Shown in pieces: positions 21,199-30,346 of a DNA stretch of 64,000 nucleotides. Within the stretch, counting starts at the first letter, position 1. Every line of letters begins with the position of its first letter. Source of the stretch: Tritrichomonas musculus (taxonomy: Eukaryota > Parabasalia > Tritrichomonadida > Tritrichomonadidae); assembly GCA_039105265.1 (NCBI GenBank), contig JAPFFF010000021.1, positions 1,426,001 to 1,490,000 on the forward strand, written 5' to 3'. The notes beneath the pieces were generated by a model. That model ran no database searches. It had not been told where the DNA came from and was given only the letters and a program-made list of their open reading frames with translations. The position numbers and the translations under genes were made by a program.

Positions 21199-21702
21199 AA
21201 TACAAAAAAATTCTCTTGGGAGGAATCGAACCTCCTTCTTAGGCTTATTAGACCCATGTCCTAACCAGTGTACTACAAGAGATTACATTTATTATTCCAT
21301 TATTTCCATTTTTATGCTTTATATGAATTTGACTATATTGTTTTATATTGAGTAAATGAATGAAATTTACTCAATAAATAAATATTTCAATATAATAAAA
21401 GTATTGTTTAAAATTTAAATATTTATAAAGACTTGATAGATTAAAATTTCATATCCCTGCTTGATCGATGTTCTAATTTATAATTTACTATTTTTTTGAG
21501 GATTTTTTTTATGAGAATAATAACAAAAAAGAGAAAACTTGCAAATTCCTATTTGGATAAAAATTTTTATTAAAATAATTTTAATTGAAAAGATCATCAA
21601 ATCCACCAATTTCGAGTTCTTCTTCTTCATTTCCTTGTTCTACTCCTTTAAAATTATTATTATTATCATTTGATTCTGTTTCTTCTGGAATTGGTGTTGT
21701 GA
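21199..21702 (-). repeat. P1/tRNA cassette fragment 4 (tRNA, spacer and P1 tail)
   Basis: It matches 8565 to about 9093: the tRNA, the spacer with the AGTAAATGAATGAAATTTACT palindromic stretch, the P1 3' flank and the last about 40 codons of P1. A deletion of about 30 bases relative to the spacer at 8649-8922 is visible near 21,410. It ends abruptly at about 21,702, where the vWA-like coding sequence begins. Confidence 0.85.
21211..21282 (-). tRNA. tRNA-Ile (anticodon AAU), copy 4
   Basis: Identical over the 72-base cloverleaf to copies 1 and 2, with the T-rich run after the 3' end and the shared upstream block. It sits 260 bases from copy 3 on the same strand. Confidence 0.9.
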
Positions 21703-23522
21703 ATAAATCAGAAATACCTTCCATGACATTTGATGGATTTATTGCAAAAACATATTGTGGGAAAAGTTTTTCAATTCCTTTTGGACAGATACCCATTCCA
21801 ATTCCAAATGTGATTATTCCTGATTGTACACAATTGTTAACACATTCAATGATACGAGATCTCTCAGTTGCTTCAGAGAGACCATCAGTAAGAACGAACA
21901 TCATACTACTAGTGAATTGCATAGTTTTCATTCTTTGAAGATCAAATGCTGTGTGTATTGCAGATGCCAGGTCAGAATGCTTATATGATGGATGTATGTT
22001 TTGTAAAAGAGCAAATAAACCATCCCAAAGAGTTGATCTTTCAGCTAATGCATATGATGTCGTAAGTTGGGAACAGAGAACAATAGGATTAGAATTCGTC
22101 GCAATTATCAAATTAAAGCATGGAAGATCAATTGAACCTAATGATGTGAGAACAGATCTAATTGTTTGGAATGAATAACTAGATGAAAGAGGATTAAAAC
22201 AAGAATATTATGCATCAATAACAACTGTTATACTATAATTTCTAATAAGACCTCTTTTTTTTTTTTCTAAATAAATCTTAGGATCAGGAACTGGATTAAT
22301 TAAATTTAAAATTAGAGCAGTGATATCTATATCAGTTCCTAGTGATGATAGAATTGTTTGAGAAACTTTATTTGGCTGGAAAATTCGTTCGAGATATTTT
22401 CCTATAACATTCTTTCCATTTTGAATGAATTCTCTAATGAATATTGGATATTTTTTTTTCAAGGAGTTATTAACTTTGCATGCTGGAATTCGATTAAGTT
22501 CATTATAAAATTGTTTTGAGTCTAATTTATCAATTACTGATTGAGCATTTTTTAGGATACCTGATCGTTTAACATATATTCCTTTATTTCCACTATATCT
22601 CATTTGCATATATTGTTTAAATATAGATAATGACATCAATTTTTTATCATCTGAAATTTCAAAAAGCGCTGGCTTATAATTCCAATCAATATTAATATGT
22701 TCTTCTCTTCTTTTCATAACATTAACAAATAATTCCACTAAAGATTTTACTGTATTTGACATCACAATTTGGTCTCCTTTTATTATTTGCAATTGTGCAT
22801 CAGCAAAAATATTTATTACATTAACCAAAGATTTTCTTCCGTTTGTTTCTTTTTCAAATGTATCCCAAATGTTTTCAAGGAAAGCAAGATTTTCTTCAAC
22901 AAGTTTTGATGATTTAATGAAAATAAATCCAAATGAAAGTTGTGAATATTTGAATAATTCTGACCAGCCTTTTGTTTTTTGCTAAATTCTCATCAAGACC
23001 ATCTGTAAATGTATATATGGCTCGATTTTTCCTTTCTTCATTTGGAAATGCCATTGATTTGATTGCATATTCTATACATCCTGGTAATCTTGCTCTGAAT
23101 CGTTTGATATTAATGCAATCGCATATTCTTTGAAGTGCTTTATATGAGTGTGGTTCTTCAAATGGTTTTATTATTCCTTTAAAGTTTTGGTCACCAATTA
23201 CAGCTACAGAATATGGAATATCAAGTGTGGTAAGAGCATCTGTGAGTGCACAGATTATAAATAGATTAATCATTTTATTTTCATCACTGATATATGCACT
23301 GCAATCAATTAGAATATTGACACACATAGTTGAATATGGGAGATTTAAATCAGATGCAGCTCTTAAAAATTCTTGGCTTATGACAAAACTTTGTTGCATG
23401 AATGGTACTATTGGGTAGTCATCTACTTTATATACATGATCTGGTTTCAGATACTCATTTTTGAAAGCAAGACTGGTGTAAGGTAGTATTTCTAATGGTT
23501 TTTCTCGATCAATTCCTTTCAT
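21581..23522 (-). pseudogene. Decayed gene with two vWA-like regions, fused at its 3' end to a P1 tail
   Basis: Three open pieces (22,914-23,522; 22,208-22,828; 21,581-22,207) belong to one former gene. One frameshift lies near 22,980: the sense DGLDENLAK continues in another frame as TKGWSELFKYSQL. One in-frame TAA follows VVIDA at about 22,206-22,208. Two MIDAS-like sets are visible: ILIDCSAY with YTFTDGLDEN, and VVIDA with VLTDGLSEATER. These are the hallmarks of von Willebrand A domains, which bind ligands through a metal. The 5' end is missing; coding-like sequence continues to about 23,640 in other frames. The last about 40 codons (TPIPEETESNDN to GGFDDLFN) come from the P1 gene and are joined in frame. 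A vWA tail of a giant AAA protein is one possible origin. Confidence 0.6.
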
Positions 23523-23723
23523 ACATTCTATAGCTCTGTCTAAAAGGTATTATTAACTTCATACCAATAGTTATTGCAATGCATTGCTCATTTCCATGGT
23601 TCAAAGTTTTATTTTTCTACTATACACATCGATTTTTTTTAAAAAAAATTAATTGAGAGGTGCGAGAGCTGGTTGATTTCATTATTATTAAATTATAAAA
23701 TAATATATATATATATATATATA

Positions 23724-25121
23724 CCCCCTCCTCGCTACAAATGGTTATTTTTTGATACGTTATTTTTTCGTTATTTTTTTGAATGAAATTGAGAGAGAAA
23801 ATTGAATAAGAAAAACGTACAAAAAACAAAAATTAATAATAAATACTGAAGAAAAAGAGTTTTCAAAAAATAAATATACCTTTTATTAACTACATGCAAA
23901 GATGCTTATATGATAAAAAAATGAAGGAAAAAAAAAGAGGTAAAAATGATATTATTTTAATAATGTGATAAAAGAAAAGAGTTATGAAAGGTTTTCATAT
24001 CCCTTAATATTATATGCTCTGAGTATTTAATGTTTTTATATTTACTTAAATACGGTCCTAAAATTTTTCCTGATTTACTGATAATAAATTGCAAATATCT
24101 TATTCGGCTTTGAATCTTTTAAAAACTGTTATGAGAAAATAAAAATAAGTTTTAAAGGTGATAATAACTATCGAAACAGAAATTGAAAATTTTGATTTTT
24201 CTTCCAAAATATAATATTATTTGCAAATTATAGAGAGAAGTAAAAGATATGCGAGCATGGTTCTATATTATATTTTGGAAGAAAAAAAAGCACGATTAAA
24301 AAAGCAAATAAAATTTTGAGGTTTCTCTAAAGAATTTAAGGTTAGAATAAAAATGAATTTTTTTTGTAAATGCAAAGTATATAACGAAATTTTTATTAGC
24401 AGTATCGATTTCTTGGTAGGTTTATTGAATAAAATCATCGAATTTGAGAGATTTGTTTTTTGATATTTGATTAATTGGAAATAGCCTTTAATAAATAAGT
24501 AAAAACAAAAAAAAATGGTTATATAACAAATTAAAAAAGAAAATTAATTGAGAAAAAAAGCAATTTACATATATAAAACTAGGTGAATCTTGGATTTTCT
24601 AAAATAGGAGGAAATAAGAAAGAAGCTAGGTTGAAAGTAAAACAAATAAAGAGATATAGGAAACTCTTGAGGAAAAAAAAGAGTATTTTCTGTTAAAAAA
24701 AGGCTCGACAAGTAAAATGTAATTTTGAAAATAAGACAAAAACATGCTACAAAGGTTCTAATAAAACATTAAATGAATCTCTATCGATTAGTTGACGAGT
24801 AAATGCGAAAAAAAAGCTTGTATAATGGAAATTGCGTTTGAAAAATTGCTTTTGCTTTTGTAAATAATGGACTTCTTGTCACTTTTTGGTTATTTTATCG
24901 TCAAAATTTTATGAAAATTTATTGTCATTCTCTTTGTTTTATTGTAAATATTTAAAAAATATTTCATTTATTTGATTTTATTTAAAAGAAATTGAATATT
25001 TTTATGAGTATTTATGAGGAGAAAAAAATGTTAACCATAAAAAAATTATTTTTTTCAGGTTAACAAAAAACTTGTTAACATATAACGTACATGAAAATAA
25101 CCATTTGTAGCGAGTTGGGGG
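23724..25121. mobile_element. TIR element E (about 1.4 kb, non-autonomous)
   Basis: The left end is CCCCCTCCTCGCTACAAATG and the right end, reversed, CCCCCAACTCGCTACAAATG. The match continues for about 45 bases (GGTTATTTT, ACGTTAT). Both outer sides are TA repeats, fitting a TA target. No open frame of note lies inside, so it is a non-autonomous DNA transposon. Mismatches between the two ends suggest moderate age. Confidence 0.75.
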
Positions 25122-25639
25122 TATATATATCCTTCTCTATTATGATAGGATTTTAAATTATATTAGTCACTAGGAGTAAAAATATTTGTGTTTTAAAATT
25201 TTAATAAAATAAAAAATAAACCATTCAATTATAATTTTATAAATGTTGGAGAGTAATTACATTTTCTCTCTTTTAGAACACAAATAAATATTTATATATA
25301 TGTAAATTACATTGTTATTTTTATTTTATTAAAAATAATTCAATAATAAAAAAAAATTAGATTTAATTTTTCCCAAGTTGGGAATCCCAACCAAAAAAAA
25401 AACCAAAATATCAAGATAAAAAGTGATGAGCTGAACATTGACTGGAATTATTGAGATGATGACTCAAATCGTTATAATCCCAATGATGTGATACAGCTGA
25501 AAGAGATTGAAAAGTCTGATGTACAATAATAATTCTTTCTTTGGAAAGATAAGATTCAGAATAATACCATTTGAGCCATTTTTGCTATAAAATTATAGAA
25601 AAAATTTTCGAAAATATCTGACCAAATATAAAATTTAAA
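25122..25639. other. Intergenic region with a small inverted repeat
   Basis: About 500 bases. An imperfect palindrome of about 120 bases (ATTTGTGTTTTAAAA near 25,178 and TTTTAGAACACAAAT near 25,272) is the only structure seen. The stretch 25,420-25,540 is somewhat richer in GC but has no open frame. Confidence 0.45.
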
Positions 25640-26093
25640 TAAATATCTTGAAAACAAATAGGTTAAAATCTCTATAAATTTTGATATCGGCATTATATTT
25701 CCTATATATTAATAAATACCATTAGTAAACCAAACTATAGGGCCATTTTTTCTAGGAGCTTTCAGAAAATTAAATTGATTTTTTTTTATCAAATTCTGGA
25801 CAATATCTGAATTTTTGGATGAAAATACAATTATCCAAAGATATTAATGAATATACTACATCAGGGACAAATTTTGCTCATACTATCTCAAGATATCTTG
25901 ATTTTAATTTTTAGACTAAGTTGCTGAAAACAAGTCATTAATCATATTTTTATAATTACCGCTATATATGTATTATCTCATATATTTTTTATTAAATTTT
26001 TTTAACTTTGAACCACACTTTTTTATATTTTTTGTTAAAAATTATAAATTGAGGGGAGATAATTACAACGTGTTTTTTTTCTTCAGAATTTTT
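25640..26093 (+). repeat. Diverged direct repeat left of the Polinton
   Basis: It shares ordered blocks in the same orientation with 45,801-46,250: ATAGGTTAAA, TAGGGCCA-TTTTTCTAGGA, ATATCTTGATTTTAAT, GAGGGGA-TAATTA-AACGT and TCTTCAGAATTTT. The copies are much diverged, so this repeat is older than the Polinton lying between them. Confidence 0.7.
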
Positions 26094-26106
26094 AACTTAC
26101 TAAAAA

Positions 26107-26395
26107 AGTAGTGTATATGAGATAAGCAGTGGGGGGTTAATAATTGTTCACGTCACATTACACAGTTATTCTATATATAATGATTTCACCAATCCGCAAC
26201 TCACTGCTTTTTAGAATCTATGATATCATTATTTTAATTCACGCCTTATCTACATATTAATTTTAAATCAATAAATTTTGTTATATGTGATAATATTATT
26301 ACAAATTTTTTTAAAATTTAATTTCACCACTGATTCATCACCCCTTCATAAATGATTTTCATAAATTTTATCCTCAAATCTCAAAAGTCAAAAAT
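26107..26395 (+). repeat. Polinton left terminal inverted repeat
   Basis: 289 bases starting AGTAGTGTATATGAGATAAG. It matches the reversed right end with a single visible mismatch (near 26,342). It includes the GC-richer CAATCCGCAACTCACTGC block. Confidence 0.93.
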
Positions 26396-26399
26396 TGAA

Positions 26400-26890
26400 A
26401 TCATAAATTATATACGTAAAGTTGCAAAAATGCATTAATTGAGAAGTCATTCAAATCATAAAATTCGTTAGTAGCAAAAATGCATTAATTGAGAAGTCAT
26501 TCAAATCATAAAATCGGTTAGTAGCAAAAATGCAAAAATGCAAGCTGTAAGAAATGCAAAATTGAATGAAAAAATGCATTAATTGAATATGATTTAACGG
26601 TTATTATTTGCAAAATTTTATAAATCCGTTAGTAGCAAAAATGCATTAATTGAATGCTTTCACAATTTATAAAATTTTTTAAAATCCGTTATTTGCAAAA
26701 ATGCATTAATTGAATACTCTCACAAATTATAAAATTTTTTTAAAATCCGTTATTTGCAAAAATGCATTAATTGAATACTCTCACAAATCGAAAAAATTTT
26801 ATAAAATCCGTTATTTCCGAAATGTCTGATAATTTGAATACTCACATAAATCGAAAAAAATTTTATAAATAAACGTTCACCACTAATTAT
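26400..26890 (+). repeat. Polinton left subterminal tandem repeats
   Basis: About eight irregular units of 45-70 bases, each with a core GCAAAAATGCATTAATTGA followed by an ATTCAAATCATAAAATCCGTTA-like segment. The last unit contains CCGAAATGTCTGATAATTTG, the complement of the core of the right-end array. There are no spacers of the CRISPR kind. Confidence 0.85.
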
Positions 26891-27008
26891 AAAATTATTT
26901 TATCATTTATTTTTATATCACATGTCTCAAAAAATTAATCTCAAAAGTCAAAAATTGAAAATATAAATTTTATACGTAAATGATTAAATTTATTTTAATA
27001 TAAAGAAT

Positions 27009-28442
27009 ATGTCAAAATTAAATAGAAATAATTTTAAAGGTTTGAAACTTGATAAACTTAATAAATATATTGAATTAATTAATGAAAAACTTAACGTTAC
27101 TCTTCATGAGTCGCCTTCATGGCAAGGTTCAGTTGCAAATTTAATGAAATTTTTAAATGAAAATAATTATATACAACATGAAGGTTTGAGAATAAATGAT
27201 AAATCAATTTCAAATTTTATTTCTAGATTAAATAATTTTCAAAACAAAAACGATAATTTAAATTTTTTACCAATTAATAAAATGAATAAATCGAAAATTC
27301 CGCAATTAATAAATAATGTTTCTCAATTAAACCAAATGCGTGATCAATCATACGCTAGCTTGGCAGAAAATAACATTAATAAGAAAGACTTAACTAAAGC
27401 ATTAAATGATATGGCGTTTTACCGTGAAAGAATGGCTGCAATTCAACCAACGAAAAAGGCAAAACAAAATAAATATGGTAATGTTGGTATGGATGACTTA
27501 ATTAATGTTGTGGCTAAATTAAATCAAGATGTTAAACAAATTCGAGACGCTCAAAGTGTTGTAAGTGCGAATGAATGGATTAATCGACATGGATATAATG
27601 ATTTATATGAAGCCACTGGCAAAGATTTAGATGGTGACGGAATTCCTGAAGTCGTCGTACAAACAAAAGAAGGTAAAAAGCCTGTAATCGTTAATGGATT
27701 TACAACCGTTCCGTCATTATTCCCATATCGCAATGCTTATTATAAAGCTTACCCAACTGTGGACCAACGTAAAAAAGCTCATAAACAAGGTATAAACTTA
27801 AGAGGATTTATTAATAATATATATCATCCTGAATTTGATGAAACAGGGCGTACAGTCACTAATTATGCGGGTGAAAGTTGGCAAGACTTTGAAACAAAAT
27901 TAAAAGCTGCTGGTATCGATGAAAAGCACTTAATCAAACCAAAGAAACGTTCAACTTATCAGGCATTTGTTGGTAAGTGTATCTCTCCAATTTATCAAGG
28001 TATCAAATACCTCAACGGTGTAAAATTACCATTCAATCTTACACAAATGGCAACGGTTATATGGAATCAATTTGCTTTACTTCCTGCAATGGTTTATGTT
28101 TATGGTGAAAGTGTTATGAATGTTAATGAGGATCAATGGAAGAATTTAAGAGGAAAGAAAGCAGTTAAAGAAGCTATTGAGTTTATAGTTCACGATTATT
28201 TAATAAATCCTGTAAAAATTGCTGATTTTGTACCTACTGCATGTGAAATGTGTAATAAATCCGGACTACCAGTTAACCCGGAACATATTCCATTAGTTGC
28301 TAAAGCAACAATTGCTATTATTCTTAAAGGAATAAATGCATTACCACCAAATCCAAGTGAATTTAATCAATGGTTTGATGCTAATGTTCAATCACAAGTA
28401 CAAGCATTACAAACATCAGCAATCGTAGAAGAACCTGAATAA
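27009..28442 (+). CDS. Polinton 477-residue protein, unassigned
   Basis: The first gene after the left repeats, with its own ATG. The N-terminal 150 residues are helical, Asn/Lys-rich and probably coiled (NDLINVVAKLNQDVKQIRDA). The middle has a DLDGDGIPEVVVQ segment like a calcium-binding EF-hand or TSP3-type loop, followed by VNGFTTVPSLFPYRNAYY. The C-terminal third is helical with apolar stretches (FNLTQMATVIWNQFALLPAM). It has the size and position of a structural or DNA-associated virion protein, but I recognise no family and leave the role open. Confidence 0.7.
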   Translation: MSKLNRNNFKGLKLDKLNKYIELINEKLNVTLHESPSWQGSVANLMKFLNENNYIQHEGLRINDKSISNFISRLNNFQNKNDNLNFLPINKMNKSKIPQLINNVSQLNQMRDQSYASLAENNINKKDLTKALNDMAFYRERMAAIQPTKKAKQNKYGNVGMDDLINVVAKLNQDVKQIRDAQSVVSANEWINRHGYNDLYEATGKDLDGDGIPEVVVQTKEGKKPVIVNGFTTVPSLFPYRNAYYKAYPTVDQRKKAHKQGINLRGFINNIYHPEFDETGRTVTNYAGESWQDFETKLKAAGIDEKHLIKPKKRSTYQAFVGKCISPIYQGIKYLNGVKLPFNLTQMATVIWNQFALLPAMVYVYGESVMNVNEDQWKNLRGKKAVKEAIEFIVHDYLINPVKIADFVPTACEMCNKSGLPVNPEHIPLVAKATIAIILKGINALPPNPSEFNQWFDANVQSQVQALQTSAIVEEPE

Positions 28443-28549
28443 TAAATTTTAAGAAATGTGTTAATATCTAATTTCAGTTAATGATTAATAAACTTAAAAA
28501 TATATTTTTATCAATAATTAAAATAAACTTTTACATTAATACATAGAAA

Positions 28550-29383
28550 ATGAACACATCATTAGAGAATATGATTAAAACACACGTTATGCATACGTTA
28601 AAAACCTATGCTATGGATAAAAATGAAAGCCTAATTTCTGAAATACACCCTGAAGTATCTATTAGACTAAATAGTGTTAACGTCATTGTTGGTAAGCAAT
28701 CATCCGGAAAAACTGTTATAGCATTAAAGGAAATCATCAAATTAGGTGTATTAAACACTCATCACTTATTTATCTACGTTACAAAAGACGGTCAGGAATC
28801 AGATAAAACATTTTTAGCATTAAAGCCACTTCTTATGATTCCATATATTATAATTAGTGAACAAGAAGCTGTAGAATTCATGAAAGATTTAATCTCGGCA
28901 AAGAATTTATATAATCTTATCAAACGTGAAAACCTCCATGACAAAATAGATGATCAACAAAAAGAGGATATGTTTAAAATGCTTGCAGTTTCTGATTTCA
29001 ACAAAGAAGTATTACATACAATCGTTTTATTCGATGATATCTCGAATAGTAAATTATTTTCATCAGAAGAATCATATTTTAGCCAATTAATACGTAGATG
29101 TAGACATATAAATTTTTCATTTCTCCTTTTAATTCAAGGATGGAAAGGATTAAAACCTCATGTTAAAAATGAAATATCAACATTATTTATATTTCCATGT
29201 TTCAATAAACAGCAATTACGTTATATTTATTCACAATCAGCGTCTAATTTATCATTCGATGAATTTTATCAAATGTATTCAAAAATATTGAAACGAAAAA
29301 CTGAAGATTGTGAAAGTCATCCATATATGATCATTCAAGTTGTCGATGGTGGTAATACATCAATAGAACTTGACGATTCCTGA
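28550..29383 (+). CDS. Polinton packaging ATPase (FtsK/A32-like)
   Basis: A 277-residue P-loop protein. Walker A is VGKQSSGKT near residue 50 and Walker B is TIVLFDDIS near residue 164. An arginine-containing LIRRCRH and a sensor-like FLLLIQGWKGL follow. This order and size fit the A32-type ATPase of Polintons and large DNA viruses, which drives genome packaging into capsids. It lies just ahead of the capsid block. Its 3' end overlaps the convergent small gene by 49 bases. Confidence 0.85.
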   Translation: MNTSLENMIKTHVMHTLKTYAMDKNESLISEIHPEVSIRLNSVNVIVGKQSSGKTVIALKEIIKLGVLNTHHLFIYVTKDGQESDKTFLALKPLLMIPYIIISEQEAVEFMKDLISAKNLYNLIKRENLHDKIDDQQKEDMFKMLAVSDFNKEVLHTIVLFDDISNSKLFSSEESYFSQLIRRCRHINFSFLLLIQGWKGLKPHVKNEISTLFIFPCFNKQQLRYIYSQSASNLSFDEFYQMYSKILKRKTEDCESHPYMIIQVVDGGNTSIELDDS

Positions 29384-29694
29384 AGAAATGATATAATTTT
29401 ATTTACTGTATTTCTGATTTCATTTATTTCATTCCTTAATTCTTCAATGGCATCCGTCCTGGGTGAAGCCTTACTAACTATCTCTTTTTCGTCTTTTTCA
29501 ACCCATTTCTTTAACATCAACACACCCTTTATTTTTGTAATTCTATAACCAATTATATGATAAAGTTTGTTTAATTTATGAGTCGTTAACTTATCCACTT
29601 CTTCCTTATTCTTTGAATACCATAAATTAAATTCATCGACTGTTTTAAATTCTTTTAAATAGTTTTTAATTGGTTCAATAACTTTTAAATCCAT
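29335..29694 (-). CDS. Polinton small helical protein, unassigned
   Basis: 119 residues from a good ATG, mostly helical and charged (KNYLKEFKTVDEFNLWYSKN). A C-terminal coiled-coil-like stretch, IEELRNEINEIRNTVNKI, is followed by a Ser-rich end. It overlaps the ATPase gene tail to tail. A coiled-coil adaptor or scaffold is possible; no family is recognised. Confidence 0.55.
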   Translation of the reverse strand: MDLKVIEPIKNYLKEFKTVDEFNLWYSKNKEEVDKLTTHKLNKLYHIIGYRITKIKGVLMLKKWVEKDEKEIVSKASPRTDAIEELRNEINEIRNTVNKIISFLQESSSSIDVLPPSTT

Positions 29695-29764
29695 GAATTA
29701 TGAAATAATTCTGATCAAAGATCTTTAATTAAAAACAAAAATAAAAATTTTTAATTAATAATAA

Positions 29765-29905
29765 ATGAGTTTATCAGAAGTTTTTCTTGGTTGTTTAGCA
29801 ATTATTGAACTCGCTAATTTACTCATTCGCATTGTGAAACTTTCCCCAACATTAAATATAGATCCTCCTTTAACTGATGAAATGAGGAAACGACTTTACT
29901 CATGA
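29765..29905 (+). CDS. Polinton short membrane-like protein (46 residues)
   Basis: A small ATG-started frame in an otherwise empty gap. Residues 5-25 are apolar (EVFLGCLAIIELANLLIRIV) and could form one membrane helix, followed by a short polar tail (PPLTDEMRKRLYS). Its upstream sequence (TTTTTAATTAATAATAA) is like that of the neighbouring Polinton genes. Function unknown. Confidence 0.45.
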   Translation: MSLSEVFLGCLAIIELANLLIRIVKLSPTLNIDPPLTDEMRKRLYS

Positions 29906-29912
29906 TTTATTT

Positions 29913-30233
29913 TTATTCCTTCAGTAATGGAATATCAAACCTTCTAATACCTGCACCATTTGCGCCTACAATTCTTCGAGCTCCTGCACCGTTCGCACCT
30001 AACGCGTTAACGTTTCCACCTTTATAATTAATTCTGTCATTTAATTTACTCACACCATTTCCGATTGTATTTATCACCTCACCAGCACTTCCACCTATTA
30101 AATCACCAGCTTGTCCTATCAAAGGTGCAAATCTACCAACTGTTTCAACTGCTTTCTTTACTTTTGGAACTATTTTGCCAATTATGTTTTTAGCTCCGTT
30201 CACAATATTTTTAAACCAACTTCCAAATGCCAT
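29913..30233 (-). CDS. Polinton small protein starting MAFGSWFK, candidate minor capsid protein
   Basis: 106 residues. The N-terminus MAFGSWFKNIVNGAKN is a basic amphipathic helix and is shared with the 75-residue protein at 38,021. A Gly-rich middle follows (IGGSAGEVINTIGNG). The C-terminal region repeats GANGAG and ends in RRFDIPLLKE. Size, basic amphipathic start and Gly-rich body recall pVI-like minor capsid proteins of adenovirus kin, which is only an analogy. Confidence 0.6.
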   Translation of the reverse strand: MAFGSWFKNIVNGAKNIIGKIVPKVKKAVETVGRFAPLIGQAGDLIGGSAGEVINTIGNGVSKLNDRINYKGGNVNALGANGAGARRIVGANGAGIRRFDIPLLKE

Positions 30234-30346
30234 ATTTTCATTAATGTAAAAATTTTATTTTTCATTTCTTAATTCATTTATTTTTTTCAAAACTATAAAT
30301 TCTTTTCTTTATTAACTTATTATTTAATTTTTTTTCAATATTTAAA

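Noticed and set aside
26400-26890. Regular repeats that could suggest a CRISPR array
   Set aside because: Units are unequal and directly joined, they lie inside a Polinton end, and the genome is eukaryotic.
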